Positions 49,988 through 57,746 of a stretch of 64,000 bases of DNA are shown piece after piece (the stretch's first letter is position 1; every line of letters starts with the position of its first letter). The position numbers and the translations under genes are program-made. This DNA comes from Candidatus Fermentithermobacillaceae bacterium (GTDB lineage Bacteria; Bacillota; Sulfobacillia; Fermentithermobacillales; DUSS01), in contig JADBKE010000009.1 in NCBI GenBank assembly GCA_014896535.1, positions 21,181 to 85,180 on the forward strand, written 5' to 3'. The notes under the pieces were generated by a model, which saw nothing but the letters and a program-made list of their open reading frames with translations, was not told the origin of the DNA and did not search any database.

Positions 49988-51016
49988 CTAGCGGTATTTA
50001 ACGAGGGATATGTCCCTCACGATGTGAACCCAGATTTGCCCCGGTTCAAATGAAGCTGGCTCCTCGCCGATGAAGAACTCCAGCGGCGAGCTGAGAGACT
50101 TTTTCCTCCACGTACCTTCTCTCACCCTCCCTCCCGAAAAAAAGAGAGCCTTGCCCTCCGAGCAAAGCTCCAGCCTGAGTTCAATGGCCTGTCCCTTCAC
50201 GAAATCAGTATGTACCTCCATGAAGACGAGGTTTTCCGGTCCCACGCGGACCCCGGCCGAGTCAAAATGGGCTTTTCCCGCCTGGGAACGCCTGTACTCG
50301 CCTTCTTCGAAGGTGTAGCTCACGACGTTAGGGTAACCGGGAAGCCACGAGAAGTCGTACTCTACGTAAGTAGCTTCTCTGCCGTGAGACTTTGCCCGGC
50401 GGAATTCCGGAGGGGCGGGCAACCGGTACCCCTTCGCCTCGGCGAATTTCAGTAAATTTTCCGTGGAGGTGTACAGGTTATCCGGAGGCTCCCCCGCCTT
50501 GTCCCTCCAGAAGCACCCTCCCGCCGTCTTTATGTCGTCCAGACTCGGCGCCCTCGTTTCCCGGATCAGGGCATAAGCATCGTTCGAAGCCCCGCAATGG
50601 CCGAAGGGGGCTGCGTAACCCAGCGCGATCTCCACCATGGCTTTTCTCGCGCTCCTGACCGGGCCTATGCGGTCCACGCGCTTCGTAAAGCCCAGGAACA
50701 GCCTGGATATCCCTCCCTCCGTGGGGATCTCGAACACGATGGCAGCTTCGTTAATTCCGGATTGAGGTCTCGCCCCTTCGTTGTTTCCCACGCTCACCAT
50801 CACCATCCCGGGAAGGTCCTGACCCTTCCCAGAAGAGCCAGGAGGCGTCGCATTCCCTAACTCGCCGGGGACTTGGCCCGAAACCGGGGACGAGTTGGAA
50901 CTCCCGGGTTGGGGGGCTTCTCCAGTACGCCGTCTAGCGACGCACCCCATCAGGGATGCGAAAAACGCTACAATCAGCAACGCCGCAAAAACCGGGCGAC
51001 AGCATCTGTGGAACAC
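49988..51016 (-). CDS. DUF3048 (YerB-like) lipoprotein
   Basis: 342 residues. Lipoprotein signal with lipobox SLMGC near residue 25, a Ser/Gly/Pro-rich linker, then DUF3048: RPQSGINEAAIVFEIPTEGG, FTKRVDRIGPVRSARKAMV and the C-terminal FEPGQIWVHIVRD. Function of the family is unknown; it is widespread in Bacillota. The GTG start has a GGAGG 11 nt upstream, a bit far. Divergent from the patatin gene. Confidence 0.9.
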   Translation of the reverse strand: MFHRCCRPVFAALLIVAFFASLMGCVARRRTGEAPQPGSSNSSPVSGQVPGELGNATPPGSSGKGQDLPGMVMVSVGNNEGARPQSGINEAAIVFEIPTEGGISRLFLGFTKRVDRIGPVRSARKAMVEIALGYAAPFGHCGASNDAYALIRETRAPSLDDIKTAGGCFWRDKAGEPPDNLYTSTENLLKFAEAKGYRLPAPPEFRRAKSHGREATYVEYDFSWLPGYPNVVSYTFEEGEYRRSQAGKAHFDSAGVRVGPENLVFMEVHTDFVKGQAIELRLELCSEGKALFFSGGRVREGTWRKKSLSSPLEFFIGEEPASFEPGQIWVHIVRDISLVKYR

Positions 51017-51100
51017 CTACGGTAACGCCTCCGCATCGGGCCGAGTATCATTAATAAGGTAATCCTACCGCACTCTCCTTTCAAGGACGAGGTGCTCGCC

Positions 51101-51958
51101 GTGGCGAACTGGGGGCTTTGCCTGGGCGGAGGCGGAATATTGGGCTTTGCCCATCTCGGAGTTCTCGAGGTCATGGAGGAAAACGGACTTCGTCCGTCTT
51201 GCATCGCCGGGACCAGCGCCGGCGCCATAGCGGCGGCGCTATACGGCCTGGGCATCCCGCTATCCGACATCGCATCAGCGATGGAAATCCTGTCCCTCCA
51301 ACAGGAAAAGGCGCTTTCCTCACACTTTCCTCGCCTCCACGCTCTATCGCTGTCCAGGACCGGGGGTTTCATCGGTGGCGATATCGTCGAGAGCATCCTG
51401 CACAAGGTCACCCGGGGGAAGAAGCTTTCCGAGGTCTGCTTGCCAATTTCCATCGTGAGCGTCGATCTGGTGACGGGCGAGACGGTGGTGTTTACGTCCC
51501 AAGCTCCGCCATCACCTTACCTCAGGAAACCGGGCCGTTCGTATATCGTAGACGCACCGATATCCCAGGCGGTTAGAGCCAGCATCTCCATCCCCGTCAT
51601 ATTCGCCCCTAAGGTCCTGGGGGAGAGGGTCTTGGTGGATGGAGGCGTCAAGGAGCTCGTACCCGCCTATGAAGTGCGGAGGATGGGCGCCGAAGAAGTG
51701 GTCGCCGTGGACGTGTCGTCCGAATCGGATAAGCCTCAAGAAGTCACCGGTATAATTGGAGTGTTGCTCCGCACCTTTGCCATCATGGAAAGGGACGCTA
51801 CGTCAAGACATCTCGCCGAGTACGCGTCCCTGGTCATACAACCCGAGACCGGTCATCCCTCCTTTCCCTCGCCATCGGAGATAAGAAGACTTATCGAAGC
51901 CGGGAGGCGGGCTGCTCGCTTGAACATGGAGCGCTGGCTCGCCATAGCCCGTTCTTAG
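51101..51958 (+). CDS. Patatin-like phospholipase
   Basis: 285 residues. Oxyanion loop LCLGGGGILGFAHLGVLEVM at residue 5, nucleophile in AGTSAGAIAA near 36 and the catalytic Asp in LVDGGVKELVP near 183 make a complete Ser-Asp dyad of the RssA/YlbK-type bacterial patatins. Cytoplasmic, no signal peptide. It should hydrolyse acyl esters; the natural lipid is unknown. GTG 51101 has GAGGTG 6 nt upstream and is chosen over GTG 51092, which overlaps that site. Confidence 0.92.
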   Translation: MANWGLCLGGGGILGFAHLGVLEVMEENGLRPSCIAGTSAGAIAAALYGLGIPLSDIASAMEILSLQQEKALSSHFPRLHALSLSRTGGFIGGDIVESILHKVTRGKKLSEVCLPISIVSVDLVTGETVVFTSQAPPSPYLRKPGRSYIVDAPISQAVRASISIPVIFAPKVLGERVLVDGGVKELVPAYEVRRMGAEEVVAVDVSSESDKPQEVTGIIGVLLRTFAIMERDATSRHLAEYASLVIQPETGHPSFPSPSEIRRLIEAGRRAARLNMERWLAIARS

Positions 51959-51994
51959 CTTCGCGAGCCCCTCCCTCCCGGTCTTCCCCTCGCA

Positions 51995-53347
51995 TCAGAA
52001 CAGGGTGAAATACTGCTTGATCTCCCACTCGTGAACCTGTTTCCGGTATATATCCCACTCAAGCCGCTTGGCATCGAGGAAGCGGAAGTAGACGTGGTCC
52101 CCCAGGGTCTCCCTGATGAGCGGATCTTCCTCCATGGCGTCGAGAGCTTCTTTGAGACTGCCGGGAAGCATATCGATGCCCAAAGACTCTCTCTCCTCAT
52201 CTTGCATGGAGTAAACGTTTTCCGACACGGGCGGAGGTGGAGCGATCTTGTTCTTCAGCCCGTCCAGACCGGCCCTGAGTATCACCGCCAGAGCGAGATA
52301 CGGGTTGCAAGAGGGGTCGGGGCTCCTCAGCTCTATCCTGGTCCTCTCGCCTCTTGCCGCCGGAACCCGTATCAGCGGGCTCCTGTTCTTCAGCGACCAT
52401 GCCACGTACACGGGCGCTTCGTAACCCGGGACGAGGCGTTTATACGAGTTTACCAGCGGATTACAGATGGCCGTGAATCCCCGGGCGTGCTTCATGAGAC
52501 CGCCGATGAAGTAAAGGGCCGTGTCCGAAAGCTGGTATTCTCCGCTTGGGTCCCAGAAGGCGTTTCCTTTCTCATCGTAAAGGGAGAGATGTATGTGCAT
52601 CCCCGAACCGGGTACGCCGAAGATGGGCTTGGGCATGAACGTGGCGTGAAGATTATGCTTCATAGCACACATCCGCACCACGAACTTGAAGGTGACGATG
52701 TTGTCTGCGGTGGTGAGGCAATCCGCGTACTTGAAATCTATTTCATGCTGCCCAGGGGCCACTTCGTGGTGGGAAGCTTCTACGTCGAATCCCATCGCGG
52801 TAAGGGCAAGCACGATATCCCGCCTGGCTTCTTCTCCCGTATCCACCGGGGAAAGGTCGAAGTAGCTGGCCTGATCGTGCGTCACGAGGGACGGCTTTCC
52901 CTGGGCATCCCGTTGGAAAAGGAAGAACTCGGGCTCCGGTCCGGCCATCATGGAGAAGCCCATGCGCCGGGCCTCTTCTCTCGCCCGGGTCAAAATTCCT
53001 CTCGGGCACCCCTCAAACGGCTTTCCTTCGGGCGTGTATACGTCGCAGATTAGCCGCGCCGTCGCCCCTCCGTCGGTTTCCCACGGGTACACCGCGAACG
53101 TATTGGGGTCCGGTAGCAGTACCATATCGGACTCTTCGATCCTGACGAATCCCTCGATGGACGAACCGTCGAAGAAAACGTGCCCGTGTAAGGCTTCTTC
53201 CAACCGTTCTACGGGAATGGCGACGTTCTTGACGATGCCCAGGATATCCGAAAACTGAAGCATTACGAATTTAACGTTTTTTGCCCGAGCTTCGTTCAGC
53301 ACTTTCTCGCAAGCGTCTTTCTTTGCATCGGGGTGATTCATCTTCAT
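51995..53347 (-). CDS. glnA: Glutamine synthetase, type I
   Basis: 450 residues. It ligates ammonia to glutamate with ATP. The N-terminal beta-grasp part includes FDGSSIEGFVRIEESDM near 60; MAGPEPEFFLF, HHEVAPGQHEIDFKYAD and GSGMHIHLSLYDEKGNAF carry metal-binding Glu/His residues; NSYKRLVPGYEAPVYVAW and the R-x-E-x-R-x-P-D region (RIELRSPDPSCNPYLAL) complete the site. Length and overlap with glnR point to the GSI-alpha form regulated by GlnR, not by adenylylation. The start overlaps the glnR stop (ATGA). Confidence 0.97.
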   Translation of the reverse strand: MKMNHPDAKKDACEKVLNEARAKNVKFVMLQFSDILGIVKNVAIPVERLEEALHGHVFFDGSSIEGFVRIEESDMVLLPDPNTFAVYPWETDGGATARLICDVYTPEGKPFEGCPRGILTRAREEARRMGFSMMAGPEPEFFLFQRDAQGKPSLVTHDQASYFDLSPVDTGEEARRDIVLALTAMGFDVEASHHEVAPGQHEIDFKYADCLTTADNIVTFKFVVRMCAMKHNLHATFMPKPIFGVPGSGMHIHLSLYDEKGNAFWDPSGEYQLSDTALYFIGGLMKHARGFTAICNPLVNSYKRLVPGYEAPVYVAWSLKNRSPLIRVPAARGERTRIELRSPDPSCNPYLALAVILRAGLDGLKNKIAPPPPVSENVYSMQDEERESLGIDMLPGSLKEALDAMEEDPLIRETLGDHVYFRFLDAKRLEWDIYRKQVHEWEIKQYFTLF

Positions 53348-53769
53348 TTATCCTCCTGACGCTGGGCTTTCGTTTCCGAGGTTTGATGTCCGCGGGGTCG
53401 GACTTTCTTCAGCACTTCCGGGCGCTTGAGCATTGGAAATACCGAAGAGGGTTCCGAGAGGGAGTTGAACCGGAAACTCGCGTCCATCTCCGCGACGGGA
53501 CGCACGCTCGACCCGCTTTTCCTCGCTTGATTCCGCTTGGACATTTCCTCGCGGATTTCCGTCGCCAAGTAGCCTCTTTCAAAGAGATCCTTGACGAAGA
53601 GGAGGTCATCCACGTCTTGCTGGGAATAAAGACGGTGTCCTCCTTCTGTGCGGAAAGGGGTTACGAGGCCGAGCTTGTCATAGTACCGAATCTGCCGCGG
53701 GGATAAACCCGTGAGCCTCGAGACAGTCCCCATGGCGTATACCGGAGTCCTCTTATCCCGCACATCCAT
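53344..53769 (-). CDS. glnR: MerR-family nitrogen regulator GlnR
   Basis: 141 residues. A MerR winged helix (about 12-80): VYAMGTVSRLTGLSPRQIRY, YDKLGLVTPFRTEGGHRLYS. The C-terminal ~55 residues are a short regulatory tail, as in GlnR/TnrA, which senses glutamine-bound GlnA. ATG 53769 is chosen because the -10 of its promoter lies at 53795-53800; upstream in-frame ATGs (53796, 53823) would be outside the transcript. A perfect GlnR box sits before the promoter, so the glnRA operon is probably self-repressed when nitrogen is plentiful. Confidence 0.92.
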   Translation of the reverse strand: MDVRDKRTPVYAMGTVSRLTGLSPRQIRYYDKLGLVTPFRTEGGHRLYSQQDVDDLLFVKDLFERGYLATEIREEMSKRNQARKSGSSVRPVAEMDASFRFNSLSEPSSVFPMLKRPEVLKKVRPRGHQTSETKAQRQEDK

Positions 53770-53794
53770 CAACCCCGAGTTCAGGTATGCCAGC

Positions 53795-53823
53795 ATTATA
53801 CGGTCGCCCGGCCCAGAGGACAA
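53795..53823 (-). promoter_or_regulatory. Promoter of glnR-glnA
   Basis: On the minus strand TTGTCC (53823-53818), 17-nt spacer, TATAAT (53800-53795). The -10 is a perfect consensus. Start near 53788, leader about 19 nt. Confidence 0.8.
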
Positions 53824-53829
53824 TCTTTA

Positions 53830-53846
53830 TGTCAGATTTTCTGACA
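53830..53846 (-). promoter_or_regulatory. GlnR/TnrA operator
   Basis: TGTCAGATTTTCTGACA is a perfect match to the known GlnR/TnrA box TGTNA-N7-TNACA, with 7-bp perfect arms. It lies just upstream of the -35 of the glnRA promoter. Confidence 0.9.
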
Positions 53847-53855
53847 TGAGGCGAA

Positions 53856-54734
53856 TCACAAGCTTGAGTGTCCTTTCACAGTCGGTATGAGGCGTGACGC
53901 CGCGCTCGGAGCGATCTTCTTCCTTTTCCACCAGAGAGGCCTCACAGGCCTGGAAAGCATGGTCCTCACCAGGACGAAGAGAACGGCTCCGGGAAGGAAC
54001 CGGGCTTCCACGTAAGCTTTTACTCGCAGCACATCTTCTTCGAAGTTCGGGGTCAAGGTGAGCGCTGTAATTCCGAGGGATCCCATAACACCTTGAGCTA
54101 TACCATAGACCATGCCCGTGGCGCCGGGATCACCCAGGCCGAAATCCGCCTCGCCCCTCACCTCGAGGTGAAAGGCCCGATACAGCGCCTTTATCGCGCG
54201 GATGAGCTCAGCGCGGAATTCATCTTTGCCAATACTCTCCAGAATCTGGGAAAATCCCCCGGGCCTCCTCCCCGAGGGGCTCTCGGACACCCTGCCCCGC
54301 TTCCGCCCTCGCTCGACCTGCTTTACGCGGGCTGTCCTTCCACTGTCCGCAGTCCCGGTACGGCGAGCCGGACGTTTAGCCCGCAACTTCCCGGCGTCAA
54401 CGGTGAAGGTCCGCAGAAAGCGGAACCGGGTCTCAATCCCAGTCCCCGGAACAGCCGGAGCTTTCTCTCTTCCCCACCTGCCCACCACCGAAGCTTCGAC
54501 GAGACCGCCCAGGAAGGATACCTGTCCCTGAAAGGAACCCTCGCCCCGCACCCCTGGTCCGGCCTCCTCAGCACCATCTTCCAGGAGAGCCGCCCAGCCA
54601 CGCACGCTTCCGGCTCCGGAGAATTTGAGGCGGATGGGAGCGGTCAGCGCGAACAAAAGCACACCCAAAACAAACAGGACGAGCACCGCCATGAGTTTGC
54701 CCAGAATGGTCAGAATGAAAAGAACGTATTCCAC
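53856..54734 (-). CDS. DUF2953 (YtfI-like) membrane protein
   Basis: 292 residues. An N-terminal membrane helix (about 5-32), a low-complexity basic linker (about 115-165), and a DUF2953 core with RGEADFGLGDPGATGMVYGI near 193 and LTLTPNFEEDVLRVKAYVE near 222. In B. subtilis the DUF2953 gene ytfI neighbours gerW/ytfJ; here gerW is 1.4 kb upstream on the same strand with a sigma/anti-sigma pair between. GTG 54734 has GGAGG about 9 nt upstream. A sporulation role is inferred. Confidence 0.85.
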   Translation of the reverse strand: MEYVLFILTILGKLMAVLVLFVLGVLLFALTAPIRLKFSGAGSVRGWAALLEDGAEEAGPGVRGEGSFQGQVSFLGGLVEASVVGRWGREKAPAVPGTGIETRFRFLRTFTVDAGKLRAKRPARRTGTADSGRTARVKQVERGRKRGRVSESPSGRRPGGFSQILESIGKDEFRAELIRAIKALYRAFHLEVRGEADFGLGDPGATGMVYGIAQGVMGSLGITALTLTPNFEEDVLRVKAYVEARFLPGAVLFVLVRTMLSRPVRPLWWKRKKIAPSAASRLIPTVKGHSSL

Positions 54735-54740
54735 CTCATC

Positions 54741-55364
54741 TCACCTCCGACCCCCGTACACAAAGCTGGCAAGAGTTCCGGCGAGCAACTGTACTCCCGA
54801 ACGGGCGGTAAGAGCTACTTTGCCCAGCAGCCCAGCAGCCCGCACGGGTCTTCCGAATGCCAGCGGCAACCGGTGAAACCATCCCCCACAGGGCGACAGT
54901 TGCATCAAAGCTGTTATGCGCTTGCGCCCCGACTTGAGGTCAGGTGGAGAGGCCAGCAGCACGGAGCGGAAAATCGCGCCGGCAAGCTCGCCCAGTTTCA
55001 CTGCAACGGCTCGTCTCGTGTTGAACTCGATGTTCAACTTCAGGCTGCGGAGCTTTGCCCTCGAGCGGCGCACCCCCGGAATACAGAATGTCCAGTGAAT
55101 GGAAATGACGTCGCATAGCTTTGCCAGTACGACCTCTTCAAGGGGCCCCGGATCCGACAGGTCCCGAGCCTCTCCGGTCGGACTCGGACCTATCTCCGAG
55201 AGAACGGAAACGACACCCCAGAACTCACGCGTCTCTTGCCGGCAGCGCTCACAGCGGCCGAGATGCCTGAGGGCTTCCACGAATTCCTCGGGACTCACGT
55301 GCCCGTCGAACATTCGCGACAGGATCTCTTCATCCAGATGGCTTTCAATTCTTTCGTTAACCAT
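54741..55364 (-). CDS. Anti-sigma factor with zinc-binding (ZAS) motif
   Basis: 207 residues. HLGRCERCRQETREF near residue 33 gives the H-x3-C-x2-C zinc-anti-sigma motif, following a helix that would clamp the sigma factor. The rest (about 90-207) is basic with weak hydrophobic stretches and no clear membrane helix, so it may be a cytoplasmic anti-sigma. ATG 55364 is chosen for GGAGGG 7 nt upstream; ATG 55385 would overlap the sigma stop by one base. It is the expected inhibitor of the sigma factor encoded just before it. Confidence 0.82.
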   Translation of the reverse strand: MVNERIESHLDEEILSRMFDGHVSPEEFVEALRHLGRCERCRQETREFWGVVSVLSEIGPSPTGEARDLSDPGPLEEVVLAKLCDVISIHWTFCIPGVRRSRAKLRSLKLNIEFNTRRAVAVKLGELAGAIFRSVLLASPPDLKSGRKRITALMQLSPCGGWFHRLPLAFGRPVRAAGLLGKVALTARSGVQLLAGTLASFVYGGRR

Positions 55365-55384
55365 GACATCGCCCTCCGCCGCCA

Positions 55385-55978
55385 TCACGGAAGGTCGCCG
55401 CGCAGATGCACCAGTTTCTGTCTCAAAGCCTGGCGCGCCCGGTAGAGGTGGGTCTTGACCGTGCCAAGGGGCCAACCCGTTACCGACGCTATCTCCGCAT
55501 AATCCAGGCCTTCCTGATGACGCAGGACCAGGGCCAACCGCTCCTCTGGGGAAAGCTCCCTGAGAGCTTTCCGCACTTCTTCCACGGTTTCGCTGAGTTC
55601 CACATGTCTTTCGGGGTTCAAATCCGTCATCGCAACGGATGAAGAAATGGAGGGAACCGGGCTCTGATTTCCACCGCAGTCGGCCTGGAGACTCACGGTC
55701 TCGAGGCACCTTTCCTTTTTCCGCCCGTAATTGATGCACACGTTGATGACTACCCTTCGGATCCACGGTTTGAGAGGTCGACTCAAATCGAAATCCTTGA
55801 GGCTGCGAAAGACCCGGACGAACGACTCCTGGCACAAATCGAGAGCTTCCTCCCTGCTCTGCGCGAAACCGAAGCAGAGGGAGTATACGTACCGATGATA
55901 GGTCCGGAACAGCTTTCTCGCCGCTTCCTCGTCTCCCTGGAGGCACCGGCGCAGGGTGTCACCATCTATTTCCTCCAC
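55385..55978 (-). CDS. ECF-type RNA polymerase sigma factor
   Basis: 197 residues. Region 2: LFRTYHRYVYSLCFGFAQSR and LDLCQESFVRVFRSLKDFD; region 4: LSPEERLALVLRHQEGLDYA and IASVTGWPLGTVKTHLYRAR. A longer than usual linker (about 100-135, Ser-rich) joins them. GTG 55978 is chosen for GGAG 7 nt upstream. The anti-sigma gene follows 20 bp later, a classic pair; its trigger is unknown. The pair lies inside a sporulation-type gene set. Confidence 0.93.
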   Translation of the reverse strand: MEEIDGDTLRRCLQGDEEAARKLFRTYHRYVYSLCFGFAQSREEALDLCQESFVRVFRSLKDFDLSRPLKPWIRRVVINVCINYGRKKERCLETVSLQADCGGNQSPVPSISSSVAMTDLNPERHVELSETVEEVRKALRELSPEERLALVLRHQEGLDYAEIASVTGWPLGTVKTHLYRARQALRQKLVHLRGDLP

Positions 55979-56162
55979 TTTTCCACTCCAATCCGGGGGA
56001 AATGGAACAACCTGCCTCGATCTACCATGTGTGCACACCCGGAGCCAACTCGCTGTAGGAGTTCATGACCGCCGGGGAGGGACCGGCCCGCACCAACCGG
56101 CCCGGAAGCACCCTCACCACCAGGTGACCGGGGTCGAACCGGTATCCCTCCCGGGATTTGCC

Positions 56163-56543
56163 CTATTCGGCCTTTTTCTCTTCGGCGGGCGGGTTTTCCC
56201 GTGCTTTAATCGCCTGTTTAGCTTTGCAGATAGCCTCGGGTATTAGATCCGTGATCGCCTCGAGAATCCCCTTGCGCCCGAGCCCATACACCTTTACGTC
56301 GTCGCCCTTAACCACCACAAGCGCTACCGGGTGTAAACTCGCTCCTGCGCCGGCGCCGCCACCGGTTCCGGTATTGTTGGGGGTTTTCCCTTCTCCTCCG
56401 CCCGAGCCGAAACCGAAACTAGCCGCCTGGAGGGGCACTATTGACACGTTCCCGATGACTATCGGCTCTCCTACCACCGTCTTGGTGGACAGGAACTGCT
56501 CCAGTTTGGAAGCAACTTGACCGAGCATTTCTTGAAGATCCAT
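56163..56543 (-). CDS. gerW: Sporulation protein GerW (YtfJ)
   Basis: 126 residues. The family is seen in LSTKTVVGEPIVIGNVSIVP, the Gly-rich FGFGSGGGEG, then GAGASLHPVALVVVKGDDVKV. GerW is needed for normal spore germination in B. subtilis. ATG 56543 has GGAGGAGG upstream. Its presence is good evidence that the organism forms spores. The C-terminal ~25 residues are charged (Lys/Glu/Pro). Confidence 0.93.
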   Translation of the reverse strand: MDLQEMLGQVASKLEQFLSTKTVVGEPIVIGNVSIVPLQAASFGFGSGGGEGKTPNNTGTGGGAGAGASLHPVALVVVKGDDVKVYGLGRKGILEAITDLIPEAICKAKQAIKARENPPAEEKKAE

Positions 56544-57128
56544 AACAAAAACCTCCTCCCAGTGCTCATCGAGCTTCTTTCCACTTGACCTATACAGCGG
56601 GCGCGCAAAAAGGTTTCAAGGTTTCCGCGCGCATCGCCATCTGCAGAGCTATGAGACCGGGAATTTCGGCGGAGACGAGACCAGGTTGGCCAACCAGAAT
56701 TCAGGGGACAAAACGACCTCGCAAACGAAGAGCCCCGCCGTGCCGTGAATCTCGGAGGACGTTGAACCCGCTCTCTAGCAGGTGGGTGCCCTCCCGCGGC
56801 TTATGTGCTTCCTCCTGTGCGACCAGGAGGCCTGCACGCCACACAACGGAGCCCAGGCTCCCTTATCAACGGTGTTGGCTCAAGCTCACCGTGACCCACG
56901 CACACAGCAGGGAAATGTGCCTTTCGGCAACACGATCTTATCATCCCGCACCTCCGCTTCGCAAGTGCCACCCCCTGGCAAGTCCGGCGGAATCTCCTAT
57001 CCACGGCCGCCACCGCCTGCCTCTTGGATTTGCGCGCCAGCTCGTGTACAGTGGATGGCGGTAGCCGCGCAGCCCGTATCTTCCGGGCGCGGCGGCAATC
57101 AAGTTCTAGCGGGGAAAGGAGAACGCGC
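56544..57128. other. Intergenic region, no gene seen
   Basis: 585 bp between gerW and the folate S component, divergent promoters expected. Open frames here lack ribosome sites and protein-like composition. I looked for a tetrahydrofolate riboswitch before the S component gene and did not find the conserved core. Confidence 0.5.
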
Positions 57129-57716
57129 ATGGCACGCTACGCTGAACGGCTCCGGCACGAGCCCGCGGGACACAATAGGGTCAGAGATGTCGTTTTCGTC
57201 GCCATGATGGCGGCTTTGTCCGTTGTGCTCACAAGATATGCCTCGATAAGGATAGCCCTGGGCGGAGTCGAGGGGATAAGGATAGGCTTCGGAAGCATTC
57301 CCAACGTGATGGTAGGGTTTGTCATTTCGCCGGTCGCAGGCGCGATCTCCGGTGCAGTGGCCGACGTAGCGGGCTTTTTTTTGAGCCCCATGGGCTCCTA
57401 TATGCCCCACTTCACAGTCACAGCGGCTCTGGCCGGTTTCATTCCGGGCGCCGTCTACCGGCTTCTCCGAAAAGACCGCGGCAAGAAGTTAGAAGTCTGG
57501 GCGACGGTTCTATCCGTCATGGCGGGCCAGGTGACCGTCTCTCTGGGACTGACGCCCTATTTCCTCCACTACCTCTTCGGGTTGCCGTGGCCGGTGCTCA
57601 TTCCCCCCAGGCTCGTTTCGTTGGTCGTGGAGCTGCCGGTGTCCGTCTACGTCATCAAGACCGTGTCCGACCCGTTGATCAGGTTGAGACAGGCCACCTG
57701 CTCCAGCGACGCCTGA
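57129..57716 (+). CDS. ECF transporter S component, folate (FolT)-like
   Basis: 195 residues, about six membrane helices. Substrate-specificity subunit of an energy-coupling-factor importer; the shared T and A subunits are elsewhere. RIGFGSIPNVMVGFVISPVA and VADVAGFFLSPMGSYMPHFT resemble FolT proteins, though a related vitamin or queuosine precursor is not excluded. ATG 57129 has AAAGGAG about 8 nt upstream. Folate uptake would fit with folD and the cyclodeaminase elsewhere in the window. Confidence 0.82.
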   Translation: MARYAERLRHEPAGHNRVRDVVFVAMMAALSVVLTRYASIRIALGGVEGIRIGFGSIPNVMVGFVISPVAGAISGAVADVAGFFLSPMGSYMPHFTVTAALAGFIPGAVYRLLRKDRGKKLEVWATVLSVMAGQVTVSLGLTPYFLHYLFGLPWPVLIPPRLVSLVVELPVSVYVIKTVSDPLIRLRQATCSSDA

Positions 57717-57746
57717 CCAGGGCAGAACCGCGTTTTACCTTCTCCT

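Noticed and set aside
56900..57128. Possible tetrahydrofolate riboswitch before the FolT-like gene
   Set aside because: The conserved core sequences were not found.
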